Shown here piece after piece: positions 22,801-33,125 of a stretch of 64,000 bases of DNA (positions are counted from its first letter, which is position 1; each line of letters starts with the position of its first letter). The stretch is from the NCBI GenBank assembly GCA_950022295.1, contig OX465595.1, forward strand, positions 219,941,770 to 220,005,769. Direction: 5' to 3'. Origin of the DNA: Bromus sterilis (lineage: Eukaryota; Streptophyta; Magnoliopsida; Poales; Poaceae). The notes beneath the pieces are model-generated. The model was not told where the DNA came from. It saw only the letters and a list, made by a program, of their open reading frames with translations, and made no database searches. The translations under genes and the position numbers were made by a program.

Positions 22801-23936
22801 ATAGCCGCGTCCGCGGTTATGGACTGCTTGGAAAGCTTAGCTTGATTATTAGATAACTTGAACTGGATACTTCTAAAATACACTAAGATAAGTGTGAGTG
22901 CTATGGCGTGCTTTCTCGTGGGGAAGTCGAGGAAGGTACCATAGTGGTGTAATTGGTTGGAGAAAGTAGTGGACTCGTGTACGCTTCTTACCTCAAGTCT
23001 GGTACTCGTAGTTCAGGACTAGCCAAGTCAAAGCTGGCATTTCTGCAAGTGAAACCCCACCTCCCTTCACCTTGATACATGTGCATGAGTAGTATAGCTC
23101 CTATGTAAGTCTTGCTGAGTACGACTTTGTACTCACGTTTGCTTAATCTATGTTTTAGATGATGCCACTGACCCCGAAGGTGGCTTCTTCATCGAGCTGG
23201 ACGACTGAAGATCAACTAGTCTAGTCCCAGTCAGACGACTGGTTTCCTCGTGGAGGGCTTGTGTTTAAATAAGGCTTCTTAAGCCATTTGTTAAACTTGT
23301 CTATACTCAGACATAATTTGCTTCCGCTTATGTTGTAATGTTGGATCACATGTTTGTGATCTCTGTGTGCACTCTATAAGAGTTATCAATAAAATATGTA
23401 CACTTTGTAGAGAATTGCAATGGTACCTACTGTTCATACAAGGCATGTGTGATGCGTGTATGTTTATAACATGCATGTCTTTGTGTGGGTTTTCGAGACC
23501 TTAGTTGTGTTCTGGCTGGCGGTCTTTCATACACCAATTGGCCCTTAGATGTGCGCAGCTTGGGGCATCGCGATGCGATTGCTCGAGACTCCGTCTCGTG
23601 CACACTTTGTGGTATGATCGAGCCCGCCCTAGACCCCGACTAAGTGATCGGGCTGGAGTAAGTCTATGTAAGAGTTATGAGATAGTCGTTAGTATGGTTG
23701 AGGCGACTTGTCTTTGAATATGGGAGTTCACCACCCATATCATTAGACTTGTGTGCGTACGATGAGGACCCATCTCAGTTGATCATCCGGCCTGGATGGG
23801 ATACCCCTCACGTACGATGCTTTCCGAGAACGTTTTGTGCTTGGTCTTGTCTACTTAGACAAGTGGGTACGGTTCTCGGCTCTCCATATGACTATGTCTT
23901 AGCTGTACTTGCATACGCTAACCCCGGTTCCCGACA
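19870..23936 (+). mobile_element. LTR-c: complete 4.07-kb LTR
   Basis: It runs TGTCAGAACCCTCTG to CCGGTTCCCGACA. It is the only full LTR of this insertion and lies in inverse orientation to the LTRs of element A. It contains CCGCGTCCGCGG at about 22806-22817, followed by TTATGGAC, and a CCTGCAGGGTTAAC block just upstream. GC-rich and AT-rich blocks alternate as in the other copies. Confidence 0.9.
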
Positions 23937-23941
23937 AATAC
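23937..23941. repeat. Right target-site duplication AATAC
   Basis: This is the partner of 14165-14169. Element A pol resumes here on the minus strand. Confidence 0.9.
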
Positions 23942-26550
23942 ATCATGTACTCGGGAAAGGTGCGGGGGTAGTTCAAGTTGGTAGGAAACTTCTCCACGTT
24001 TAGCAAGAATGCGGTAAGGTCCGGTGTAACGTGGGGCTAACTTGCCTTTGATACCGAAACGTTGGGTTCCCTTCAGAGGAGTTACCCGAAGGTAAGCCTT
24101 CTCATCCAGATTGTAGCTCTCTTGCCTATGATGACGATCATAGTAGCTTTTCTGACAAGACTGGGATGCTTTCAATTGATCACGAACAATGCGAACTTGC
24201 TCTTCTGCTTCCTTGATCATATCCGGTCCAAAGAATTGTCTCTCACCGGTTTCTGACCAGTTTAAAGGTGTTCGACATCGTCGTCCATATAGGAGTTCAA
24301 AAGGAGCCATGTTCAGACTAGATTGAAAACTATTGTTATAAGCAAATTCGGCGAATGAAAGAGACTTCTCCCAATTCTTTCCGAATGAGATAACACAAGC
24401 TCTGTGCATGTCTTCAAGAATTTGGTTAACCCTTTCGACTTGACCGCTAGACTGAGGATGGAAAGCTGTACTAATGGAGAGATGAGTTCCCATAGCATTC
24501 TGAAAGCTTCCCCAAAATCTAGAGGTGAAAAGGCTACCACGATCAGAATTGATTTCCAAAGGAACACCGTGAAGGGATACAATACTAGAGACGTACAAGT
24601 CCACCAACTGGCTAGCAGTTATAGACTCGCGAACTGGAAGGAAGTGAGCAACTTTGGAAAGCCTATCTATGACAATGAAGATGGCATCGTTTCCTTTCTG
24701 GGTTTTTGGAAAGCCGGTGATGAAGTCCATACCGACTTTGTCCCATTTCCACTCTGGAATAGGCAAAGGTTGAAGTGTACCAGCAGGTCTTTGATGTTTT
24801 TCCTTAATGCGACGACAAACATCACATTCGGCAACAACTCGAGCAATGTCTCTCTTCATCCTAGTCCACCAAAATCTCTGGCATAGATCTCGGTACATTT
24901 TTGTGCTACCGGGATGAATCGAGAGGGGTGTGTCATGGGCTTCCTTTAGGATGAGTTTCCTTAGTTCTCTATTCTTAGGTACTACCAAACGATTTCCAAA
25001 GAATACCGTTCCTTTGCTATCTGTGGAGAAACATTTAGCAACTCCGCTAGCAATGTTCTCCCTGATCCGGCGAACACCTCGTGCACGCCTTTGGGCAACT
25101 ATGATTTGATCCTCAAGAGTTGGTTTCGCCACCAAGGTAGAAAGATAGCCATGAGGAACAATCTCAAGATTGAGTTTGCAAAATTCCTCATGAAGAAGTG
25201 GTCGATATTGTTGTAACATGAGGTTGTTACAATACGACTTACAACTTAGTGCATCATCCATGACATTGGCTTTCCCTGGGCTGTAAGAAATTCCTACGTC
25301 GTAATCTTTTATCAACACAATCCACCGTCTTTGCCTGAGGTTAAGATCTGGGTGGGTGAAAATGTATTTGAGGCTTTGGTGGTCGGAATAGATCTCACAA
25401 CGATTACCAAGGAGGTAATGTCGCCAAGTTGTTAGGGCATGAACTACGGCAGCGAGTTCAAGGTCATGGGTAGGATAGTTCTCTTCATGTGGCCGCAACT
25501 GGCGTGAAGCATAAGCTACCACATGTCTATCTTGCAGATGTATGCATCCTAACCCTTGCCGTGATGCGTCACAAAAGATCTCGAAATCATTTTTGGTGTC
25601 TTGAGGCGCAAGTACGGGTGCAGAAGTCAATCTTCTTTTTAGATCTTTAAAGCTTTCCTCACACTTGGGAGTCCATAGGAATTTCTTATCTTTCTGGAGG
25701 AGTTCAGTTAGAGGCTTTGCAACTTTAGAAAAGTTCTCGACGAATCGGCGGCAATAGCTGGCTAGGCCAAGAAAACTCCTAACTTGCTTAACCGATTCAG
25801 GTGGAGTCCAGTCAAGGACGGCCTGAACTCTCTCGGGATTCACAACAATCCCTTTTGCAGAAATCACGTGGCCTAAGTAGGTCACTTCTGGTAACCAAAA
25901 TTCACACTTGGAGAATTTAGCATACAGGCGATGCTCCCTAAGTTTCATCAATACCAGCCTTAGGTGTTCGTCATGTTCTGCTTCGCTCTTCGAGTAGATG
26001 AGAATGTCATCGAGATAAACCACAACAAATTTATCTAGGTACTCCATGAAGATCGAATTGGTTAAACCAAAGGACATGACGGTGTACTCGTAAAGACCAT
26101 AACGAGTAGTAAAAGACGTTTTGGGAATGTCCTCGTTTTGGATTTTGATTTGATGATAACCTAATCTCAAATCCATCTTGGAGAAGACAGAGGATCCAGC
26201 AAGTTGATCATCTTGTTCTTTATCGTCGCTAAATTTAGCGGGCGATAGTCTATGCACATCCTTTCTGTCCCATCATTCTTCGTGACGAACAGAACGGGGA
26301 AACCCCATGGCGATGAGCTAGGGCGGATGAAGCCTTTTTCCAACAAAGCTTCCAGTTGGGTTTTAAGCTCAGCTAACTCACGTGGGGCCATTTTGTATGG
26401 GCGTCTAGAAATTGGTGCGGTTCCTGGCATAAGATCTACTATGAACTCTACACATCTGTCGGGAGGCATTCCCGGAAGCTCTTCAGGAAATACATCCGGG
26501 AAGTCACGAACCACCGGAACATCTTCAAGGTCACGAACCACCGGAACATC
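23942..26550 (-). pseudogene. Element A pol: RT, RNase H, integrase
   Basis: Read on the minus strand: RT start (FVTKNDGTERMCIDY), a deletion of roughly 30 bp near 26210 that shifts the frame, then one long open frame of about 770 codons. That frame holds RT (VVYLDDILIYSK), RNase H (FEIFCDASRQGLG), integrase zinc pairs (AHDT, SIHP, CDVC) and the catalytic triad context (MDFITGF, NSDRGS, GQVERVNQILED). Nine codons are missing in RT just before SIFMEYLD (near 26050), compared with the plus-strand relative. The frame is cut at 23942 by the AATAC insertion; the tail is at 13891-14169. It is the best-preserved integrase core of this family here. Confidence 0.9.
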
Positions 26551-28049
26551 TTCAAAGAATGCACTTGGGTTCTTGTTCTGGGTGAGGTATAGTTGACTGT
26601 CTTGCCTGAAGGGTGTGTTAGTTTCACTGATTTTCCTTTGCAATCCAGGTAGGCATTCTGTCTTGATAGCCAATCCATGCCAAGGATGACATCGATGTCT
26701 GAAGACCTGAGGGCTATGAGTGATGCAAGGAATACTAAACCCTCAATTGCGATTTGATTACCATGGATTACTCTATTAGTTTTCCATGCTGACCCTGGAG
26801 TTTGAATAACCATTGGGGTGGACAACTCAACAAAGGATAACTCAAGACGAAGTGCATAACTTTCCGACATGAATGAATGAGATGCTCCTGGGTCGAAAAG
26901 AACAGAAGTAGGAACATAATTGACTGGGAGCGTACCAAGAATGACGTCAGTGGTGTCGTCAGTCTCTTCGGCGGCAATCTGATTCACACGTCCACGAGTG
27001 GCGGGAGGAGCGGGTTTGGTGGTGTAGACCTTCTGGGGTGGCTTGCCACGACCATTGTTTTTCCCTCCGGCACGGGGTGGAGCATTCCGATTCTGGAGCT
27101 GGTTCTGGGGACACTCGCGGGAGTAGTGTCCTTCCTGACCACACTTGTAACAGGCTCCAAAGACAGTGCGTGGAGCTGGGTTGTTCGTTGGAGCTGGGTA
27201 GAATGGAGCTGGTGGACGAGGCGCCACATAGGATGGCCTCGGTGGATTGTTCTGGCGAAACATACTGTTGGGGATCCAGATCTTGCGCTTCTGAGAGCCG
27301 GAACTGGATGAACCATCATCTCTAGGGTGTTTGCGGAAGTCATTGGGGGTGTTCATGTCCTCTGCCTTGATGGCCTTGTTGACAAGGACCTGGAAGGTGG
27401 AAAAGTCATTCAGGTTGAGCTCACGACGGAGTCCGGAATTGAGTCCACGGCGGAACCTCTCTTGCTTCTTGGCGTCGGTGGAGACCTCTTCAGTAGCATA
27501 ACGAGCCAGTCGGTTGAACTCACGACTAAACTCGTCAACAATCCTTCTGCCTTGGGTGAGGTTCCAGAACTCCTCACGCTTGCGGTCCATAAGACCCTTG
27601 GGAATGTGGTGCTAACGGAATGAAGTGCAGAACTCATCCCAAGTAGTGGGCGGTCCAACGGGACGCATGTTCAGGAAATTCTCCCACCAAGAGCTAGCTG
27701 CACCCTCGAGGTGGTAAGTGGCATAGCTGACCCTGTCGCCATCTGCAACATGGCCTGCCTGAAGCTTCCTCTCGATGCCGCGAAGCCAGTCATCGGCGTC
27801 AAGGGGATCGGTGGAGTAGCTGAAAACCCGGGGATGAAGCCGGATGAAGTCGTTCAAAGACACCAACTCATTGCGCTGCTGAGTGGTGTTGCGGGGAATG
27901 ACCTCCAGCAAATGGTGAGAGTCTCGGCGGTTCCTCTCCACCTCCATCAGAACCTGAGCCATCGTGGGTGGGGATGGAAGGTTGCCTTCCTCCGGTTCAT
28001 TCCCACGACCATGGGCACGACCAAGCTGGCCACGGGTTCCTTGAGACAT
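26551..28049 (-). pseudogene. Element A gag-protease
   Basis: The start ATG is at 28049 (MSQGTRGQLGRAHGRG). The capsid-like domain includes DPLDADDWLRGIERKL and GAASSWWENFL. An in-frame TAG at 27612-27614 interrupts it; the same frame then continues (KREEFWNLTQGRRIVDEF). A CCHC zinc knuckle (CYKCGQEGHYSREC) lies near 27150. Protease follows with LFDPGASHSFMS and DVILGMDWLS. At the protease-RT boundary a 25-bp deletion near 26553 and a 27-bp tandem duplication (26504-26557) change the frame into pol. The ATG lies one base after a good splice-acceptor sequence. Confidence 0.9.
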
Positions 28050-28382
28050 CCTGAAGGTGAAAACCAAAGTCAAACAGAGTTGATTGGAAGAGTCTAAACA
28101 AGGTATTGAAGTACTGGAAGTAATACAGAGCAAAGGAAGTAATCATCTTGACAACATGGTGATAAAAGCATACAAGCCATATATTCACAAGCTGTTATAC
28201 AAACCATACATCGTTTTAGTACAATCTCCAAGCTAATACAAACGTGATGAAGATGATACATCCTTCAGAGGCACTCTGACTTCCTATACATTATTTATCT
28301 AAGCCTCTGGAAGTTAGAACACCTTGCTTACAATATACTAAGATACTACTACATCCTCACTAAAGTAAGACCACAGGCGGTC
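28050..28382 (-). other. Spacer between extra ORF and gag, with candidate splice acceptor
   Basis: On the minus strand the last bases before gag read TTTGGTTTTCACCTTCAG then G and the gag ATG. The AG falls at 28052-28051. The pyrimidine-rich run and CAG match a plant acceptor. No other feature is seen in the 333 bp. Confidence 0.5.
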
Positions 28383-29168
28383 TCACTCATCTCCATCTCC
28401 ATCTCCATAGTAGTCCTCGTAAAAGTTACCCGCATAACCCGGTAGCTGAAGGTGACCATCGGAAAACACGGAGGCCTGTGGACCCTGATATCCATTTGGG
28501 CAAGGATGGGGCCTAGGTCCAGCGTAGGGTGGAAGCGGAGGACCACGGGGTGGAAAAATGCCTCCAATCTCGGGCCAAGCAACTCGAGAAGGCATCTGCG
28601 TCCTGGCTGGGTAGATAGAATCATACTCCACTGATCCAACACTCACAAAAGGAGCCAGGAGTGTAAGTGCTCGATACAGATGGGCACGGGTGGCATGAAG
28701 CTCAAAACGAAGGGCACGTGCATCACGATCTCTATCACAAGCGTGCCGAGCAGTGATCTGAAGCAAAGTATCCTCCAGGGAGTGATCTGTGTACAATCCG
28801 GTGTAATACCCCTCTTCTCCTGGAAGTGCAGCAGGGATATAGAGGAAAGGTGATCCTGCAAGCAGTGCATGCTCCTCTCTCAGCAGGGTAATACATGAGT
28901 ATGCAGTATCCTGCACAGCCATGTTCTCGGTGACACCAATGCCATGCCCAAAAAGGACGGGCTGAGAGACTCCAATGTGGTGCGGGTAAATCCTGACAGT
29001 GCAGTGGAACTGAGTCTGGTTGAAGTCAAGGAACTGCTCCTCAATGGTGTACTCAGGATACCATCGATAGCCAATGAAGGACATCATCTCGGTGAGCATG
29101 GTTGGATGCCCACGCACATCGAGGCACCGGGTCAGACGAACAATCTGCCGAGGGGGAAGATCCGCCAT
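28383..29168 (-). CDS. Extra ORF upstream of gag, 261 aa, dsRBM-like N-terminal half
   Basis: An uninterrupted sense ORF lies between the primer site and gag of element A. Residues 22-97 follow the spacing of a double-stranded-RNA-binding motif: PTMLTEMM (helix 1), YPEYTIEE, FHCTVRIY (strand), GHGIGV, then AVQDTAYSCITLL (helix 2 with the usual alanine positions). The basic SKKxAK contact motif is absent; the equivalent is VTENMAVQ. Residues 120-160 are charged and helical-looking (ARHACDRDRDARALRFE). The C-terminus is Pro/Gly/Tyr-rich and ends in an acidic GDGDGDE. There is no zinc knuckle, protease or RT motif. It is intact although gag and pol of the same element carry stops. The fold is inferred from pattern only; it could be an unrelated element-specific protein. 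Confidence 0.6.
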   Translation of the reverse strand: MADLPPRQIVRLTRCLDVRGHPTMLTEMMSFIGYRWYPEYTIEEQFLDFNQTQFHCTVRIYPHHIGVSQPVLFGHGIGVTENMAVQDTAYSCITLLREEHALLAGSPFLYIPAALPGEEGYYTGLYTDHSLEDTLLQITARHACDRDRDARALRFELHATRAHLYRALTLLAPFVSVGSVEYDSIYPARTQMPSRVAWPEIGGIFPPRGPPLPPYAGPRPHPCPNGYQGPQASVFSDGHLQLPGYAGNFYEDYYGDGDGDE

Positions 29169-29573
29169 CCGAAACAGAAAGAAGGAATTTTCAAATGCAT
29201 CAGATTATGAAGAAACTTGGAATGACTCGGCAAGCATAACGGCTGTAATTGCAAGAAAAGACAATTTCTTACAACATGGAAAACAACACTTACATACGAT
29301 GTAAGAAATTAGGAAGCATAACAATTCTAACAAACCGAACACAACCTTCCTACGGCTACAATGAAGCAAACAACGGGATGTTCTAATCAGACTGAGGTGA
29401 GCCTAGTCCTATCTTCCCGTAGAACAAGATGAGGGTGACTCAGAACTCAGAACGCTGAGGGTAAGGAGAAAAAAGAAGCCTTACGTTGTTCCCTTCTATA
29501 CCCAGAGTAACTATGTAACTATAGCAAGCTAGACTCGACTTCGTCCAAGGCTGCTAGTCCTACAGTCAGTCCT
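29169..29573 (-). other. Element A leader between primer site and extra ORF
   Basis: This 405-bp leader has no gene. On the minus strand it contains ATGTAAGTGTT, with GTAAGT at 29293-29288, a strong donor match. A second, GTAAGG, lies near 29485. Joining 29293 to the acceptor at 28051 would remove about 1.24 kb, including the entire extra ORF, and bring gag next to the leader. Confidence 0.45.
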
Positions 29574-29585
29574 GCTCTGATACCA
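29574..29585 (-). other. Element A primer-binding site (initiator tRNA-Met)
   Basis: The plus strand GCTCTGATACCA is the complement of TGGTATCAGAGC, the classic plant PBS for initiator tRNA-Met. It lies four bases inside the 5' LTR edge. Confidence 0.92.
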
Positions 29586-29589
29586 AGTC

Positions 29590-31272
29590 TGTCGGGACCC
29601 GGGGTTAGTGTATGCAAGTCCCGCTACAATATAGTCATATGGAGAGCCGAGAACCGTACCCACTTGTCTAAGCAGACAAGGCCAAGCACAGAATGTTCTC
29701 AGAAAGCATCGTACGTGCGGGGCATGCCATCCAGGCCGGATGATCAACTGAGATGGGTCCTCATCATCCGCACACAAGTCTAAATGATATGGGTGATGAA
29801 CTCCAATATTCATAGACAAGTCGCCTCAACCATACTATCGACTATCTCATAACTCTTACATAGACTTACTCCAGCCCGATCACTTAGTCGGGGTCTAGGG
29901 CGGGCTCGATCATACATCAAAGTGTGCACGAGACAGAGTCTCGAGCAATCCCACCGCGATGCCCCAAGCTGCGCACATCTAAGGACCACTTGGTGTATAA
30001 AAGACCGCCAGCCAGATCACAACTAAGGTCTCGAAAACCCATACAAACACATGCATGTTATAAACATACACGCAGCACACATGCCTTGTAGGAACAGTAG
30101 GTATCATTGCAATTCTCTACAAAGTATACATTTTATTGATAACTCTCACAGAGTGCACACAGAGATCACAAGCATGTGAACTAAAATTACAACAGACAAG
30201 CGGAAGCAAAGTAGGTCTGAGTACAGACAAGTTTAACAAGCGGAACCAGTCGTCTGACTGGGACTACACTAGCTTGGTCTTCGGTCGTCGAGCTCGATGA
30301 AGAAGCCACCTTCGGGGTTAGTGGGTTCATCTAAAACATTGAATAAGCAAACGTGAGTACAAAGTCGTACTCAGGAAGACTTACATAGGAGCTATACTAC
30401 TCAAGCACATGTATCAAGGTAAAGGGAGGTGGGGTTCAATTGTAGAAGTGCCAGCTTTGACATGGCTAGTCCTGAACTACGAGTACCAGACTTGAGGTAA
30501 GAAGCATACACGAGTCCACTACATCTCCAACCAATTACACCACTATGGTGGCTTCCTCGACTTCCCCATGAGAAATCACGCCATAGCACTCACTCTTATC
30601 TTGGTAAGTTTTATAAGTATCTAGTTCAAGTTGTCTAATAATCAATCTAAGCTTTCCAAGATGTCCTTAATCGCGGACGCGGTTATTCGAATAGTTTTGT
30701 TAACCCTGCAGGGGTGTACCGCTACACACACATGATCATTAGTTACCGCCTTTGATCTCGACACCATTCAAGGGGTGTCAGCGAGGATGCTCACCACAAC
30801 TGTTACCTCATAGCCGATCTATTCCAAGAAAGCCGCCTACCTGGGTTGGCAACCACTATCGTGAACCCGGCCGGTATATCGAAGTTGCCCCAGATGATGT
30901 GTGCGTGGTGCATAAGCCGGTCTCAGGTGAGCCGTTCTCTCACTTAGCAGCCAGACCACAAACCTACCAGAACTCCGAACTATTGCGACATCTGGACATC
31001 GAAAGGGATGAGTTAATAGGTTGAGAGGGGTCAGTGAGCCCAATGTGTGGTTGTACTCTTCATCTTGGATCACCACACAAGTACTCGGACTTAGGGCGGT
31101 GTTCAACGAGACAACCCACTGTGTACTCCTACACAGCCTCTCATCGTTCACCTTGTATTAGGGTAGATTCACCAACACATTTCCACCAACATCAACATGA
31201 TCACTACCATCCCGACTCACATAACAGTAACATCATTGTATCACTCTAAGCATGCAATAAGAAGTAACAATT
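29590..31272 (-). mobile_element. Element A 5' LTR, segment next to the primer site
   Basis: It opens on the plus strand with TGTCGGGACCCGGGG and matches 9841 onward. Relative to the 3' LTR it lacks about 40 bp near 30238. It is broken at CAATT by element B and resumes at 44912. Confidence 0.9.
31268..31272. repeat. Left target-site duplication CAATT of element B
   Basis: CAATT precedes TGTAACAACCC and recurs at 44907-44911. The LTR of element A is continuous once B is removed. Confidence 0.95.
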
Positions 31273-32012
31273 TGTAACAACCCACATGTAATAAGCTACC
31301 AAACACTATGTATTTTACTCCCTCTGTTGGACTTGTAACTTGGCATGGTGGATGTGTATGTCATTTCATGTGGTGATTTAAATTGGCTTTGGGATTGGAG
31401 TCATGTTGGGTTGTTTTCCTTTGCATCCAAGGTGGTTCAAGAAGGGCATTGGAGTAATTTTACCTGTTGCATGCTCACCCCTCTTGACCCCAATTTTGGC
31501 CTAGCCATTTCTTTGACTTTGGCAAGGGTTTTAAAATCCTCAAAACATTTTTTCCATCATCAAAAACAGGGGCTCTAGTTCAAAGTGAATTTGAAATTCA
31601 AAATGAGCTCACACTTTTGTTGTTGCCAAAAATGCCCAAACCATTTTTAGAAATTGAGGAATAATGCAAGGATAATTATACATATTTTTGTGCGATTTTT
31701 ACACTTGTATTTAATCCAGGAAAATCCTGTAACTCTTTTCTGTTTATTTGAATAGAAAAGGGATCCAGCAGCCCTTTTCTCTCCTCTGCTCCAAGTCTTG
31801 CTGGAGGCCCAGCCCAGCAGCCCTCCGCTCCGCAGCCCACCTGGAGGTCCGCCAGCGAAGCGGTACGCGGGGTCGTCGTTGGTCGTTGGATCAAGATCGA
31901 GCGACCCGTGGTCGTCTTCTTTCCACCGTGTCCAGGGTCCCCTCCCCCTCTCTCTCACAGCCGACGGGAGGCATCGACGTCGATGCGGCCGACGTGGCCA
32001 GGGAGCCTCCCC

Positions 32013-32021
32013 CTTTATAAG
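32013..32021 (+). promoter_or_regulatory. Putative TATA box in element B 5' LTR
   Basis: TTTATAAGG is followed by AGAGCACCAGAAGCCCCC and conserved at 41357-41365 in the 3' LTR. It is the probable pol II core promoter. Confidence 0.55.
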
Positions 32022-33052
32022 GAGAGCACCAGAAGCCCCCACGCGAACCCTAGGTCCCGTTCCTCCCTCCAGTTTTCGCCGCCGCCGCCTCGTTCGTTGT
32101 CATGGAGCTCCCCTGTTCCGCCTGACCCGGTGAGCTCCGACGAGCAATTCATCGTCTCCAACTGTCGTCGTTGACCGCGTTCCCGTCTGAGGCATCTTCA
32201 GCACCTCACCTCCTTGTTCCCGCCGTGCAGGTTTAGCAGAGAGCCTCGATTCAAGCCCGCGGCGACGCCTTCAAGTTGCGGGCCTTTTCTTCCACGTCGA
32301 CGGCGAGATCGACGACGTCCACTCCAGTAGCTTATCGAGGTCGTCCGCAAGCCACCCAAGGTGACTGAGCCGCCCCCTTCCTCTCCTAGGTTCTGCGCGT
32401 AGTTTCTCTCCGCATCAGTAGGCCGTCTGTCGCGTAGCTCGTCGCCGGCGAGGAATTCGTGATCACCGTGCCCGTGGTGCGTCTCGAACGACCTCTCGCG
32501 TGCTCTAGGGGTGTTCAGGGCATGTCTTTGGCGTCAAAGGAGCCCCCTTTCCGTGTAGCTGCTTTGAATTTCGCCGTGTCTGAATCCTTGCGCGTCTCTG
32601 TCAGTCAGATCCGCCATGAATTCAGACGAGCGTAGCTTTCCCTCCGGTGAGATCCAGTTCGGGGCCAGGGCAGCCACGTGATCGTGGTACTCCCCTCTCG
32701 CGATTAGAAGCAAGCCCATGGCCGGAGGCATCGTGTGCACGATGCACGGTTCGCCTGAATGTGAGGATGCACGGCGTGGTCTGAAGCTGTAACCGTTCTG
32801 CAGCCGTGTTGTTTCGGTGAGGCTAGCGAGCAGTAGAGTTGGAGATAGAATCCATGGCGCACCTCCTCGTGTAGAGCTAGGTGCCCTCTCGGGTTCATTC
32901 CATGGCGGGGTGGCCGGAGCTTGCCGGTACACGATGCGCGGTTCGCCGCAGTAGAGCGTCGCCGTCGCGGTTCAGAGTTTGCAGTTGTTTGAAGTTCAGA
33001 GAAGCTGGGTACTGAACCTCACCTAGCCTGCGTAGCGTATATGTTCAGAAAA

Positions 33053-33125
33053 CGCTTCGTGGCGCAGTGGTAGCGAGCAGTGGAGTAAGCAGCGAGTCGC
33101 GGGTTCGAGTCCAGCCGGCGCCACC
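33053..33125 (+). other. tRNA-like module with pol III A and B boxes (5' LTR)
   Basis: An A box TGGCGCAGTGG (33060-33070) and a B box GGTTCGAGTCC (33102-33112) both match pol III consensus with tRNA-like spacing. The sequence after the B box (AGCCGGCGCCACC) resembles a tRNA acceptor arm plus CC. GTGGCGC at 33059-33065 can pair with GCGCCAC at 33118-33124. The anticodon arm pairs poorly and no clear anticodon is visible, so this is not a functional tRNA gene by eye. A T-rich tract follows. It could be a tRNA or SINE relic captured by the LTR. Confidence 0.65.

Larger units (their letters stand above)
14170..23936 (+). mobile_element. Plus-strand relative of element A with three LTR parts
   Basis: Order: LTR-a (partial, 14170-14431), RT/RNase H fragment, polypurine tract, LTR-b (partial, 15558-16565), protease-to-chromodomain remnant, polypurine tract, LTR-c (complete, 19870-23936). 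One TSD pair encloses the whole array. Both coding parts share changes absent from element A (for example YLDHVISAK and SFQEPKRRLT). This fits unequal LTR recombination within one insertion, followed by deletions. Confidence 0.85.

Noticed and set aside
33053..33125. Functional nuclear tRNA gene
   Set aside because: The anticodon stem and loop do not fold as a tRNA, and the classical 5' acceptor positions do not pair with the 3' arm. Only the pol III boxes and an alternative stem are good.
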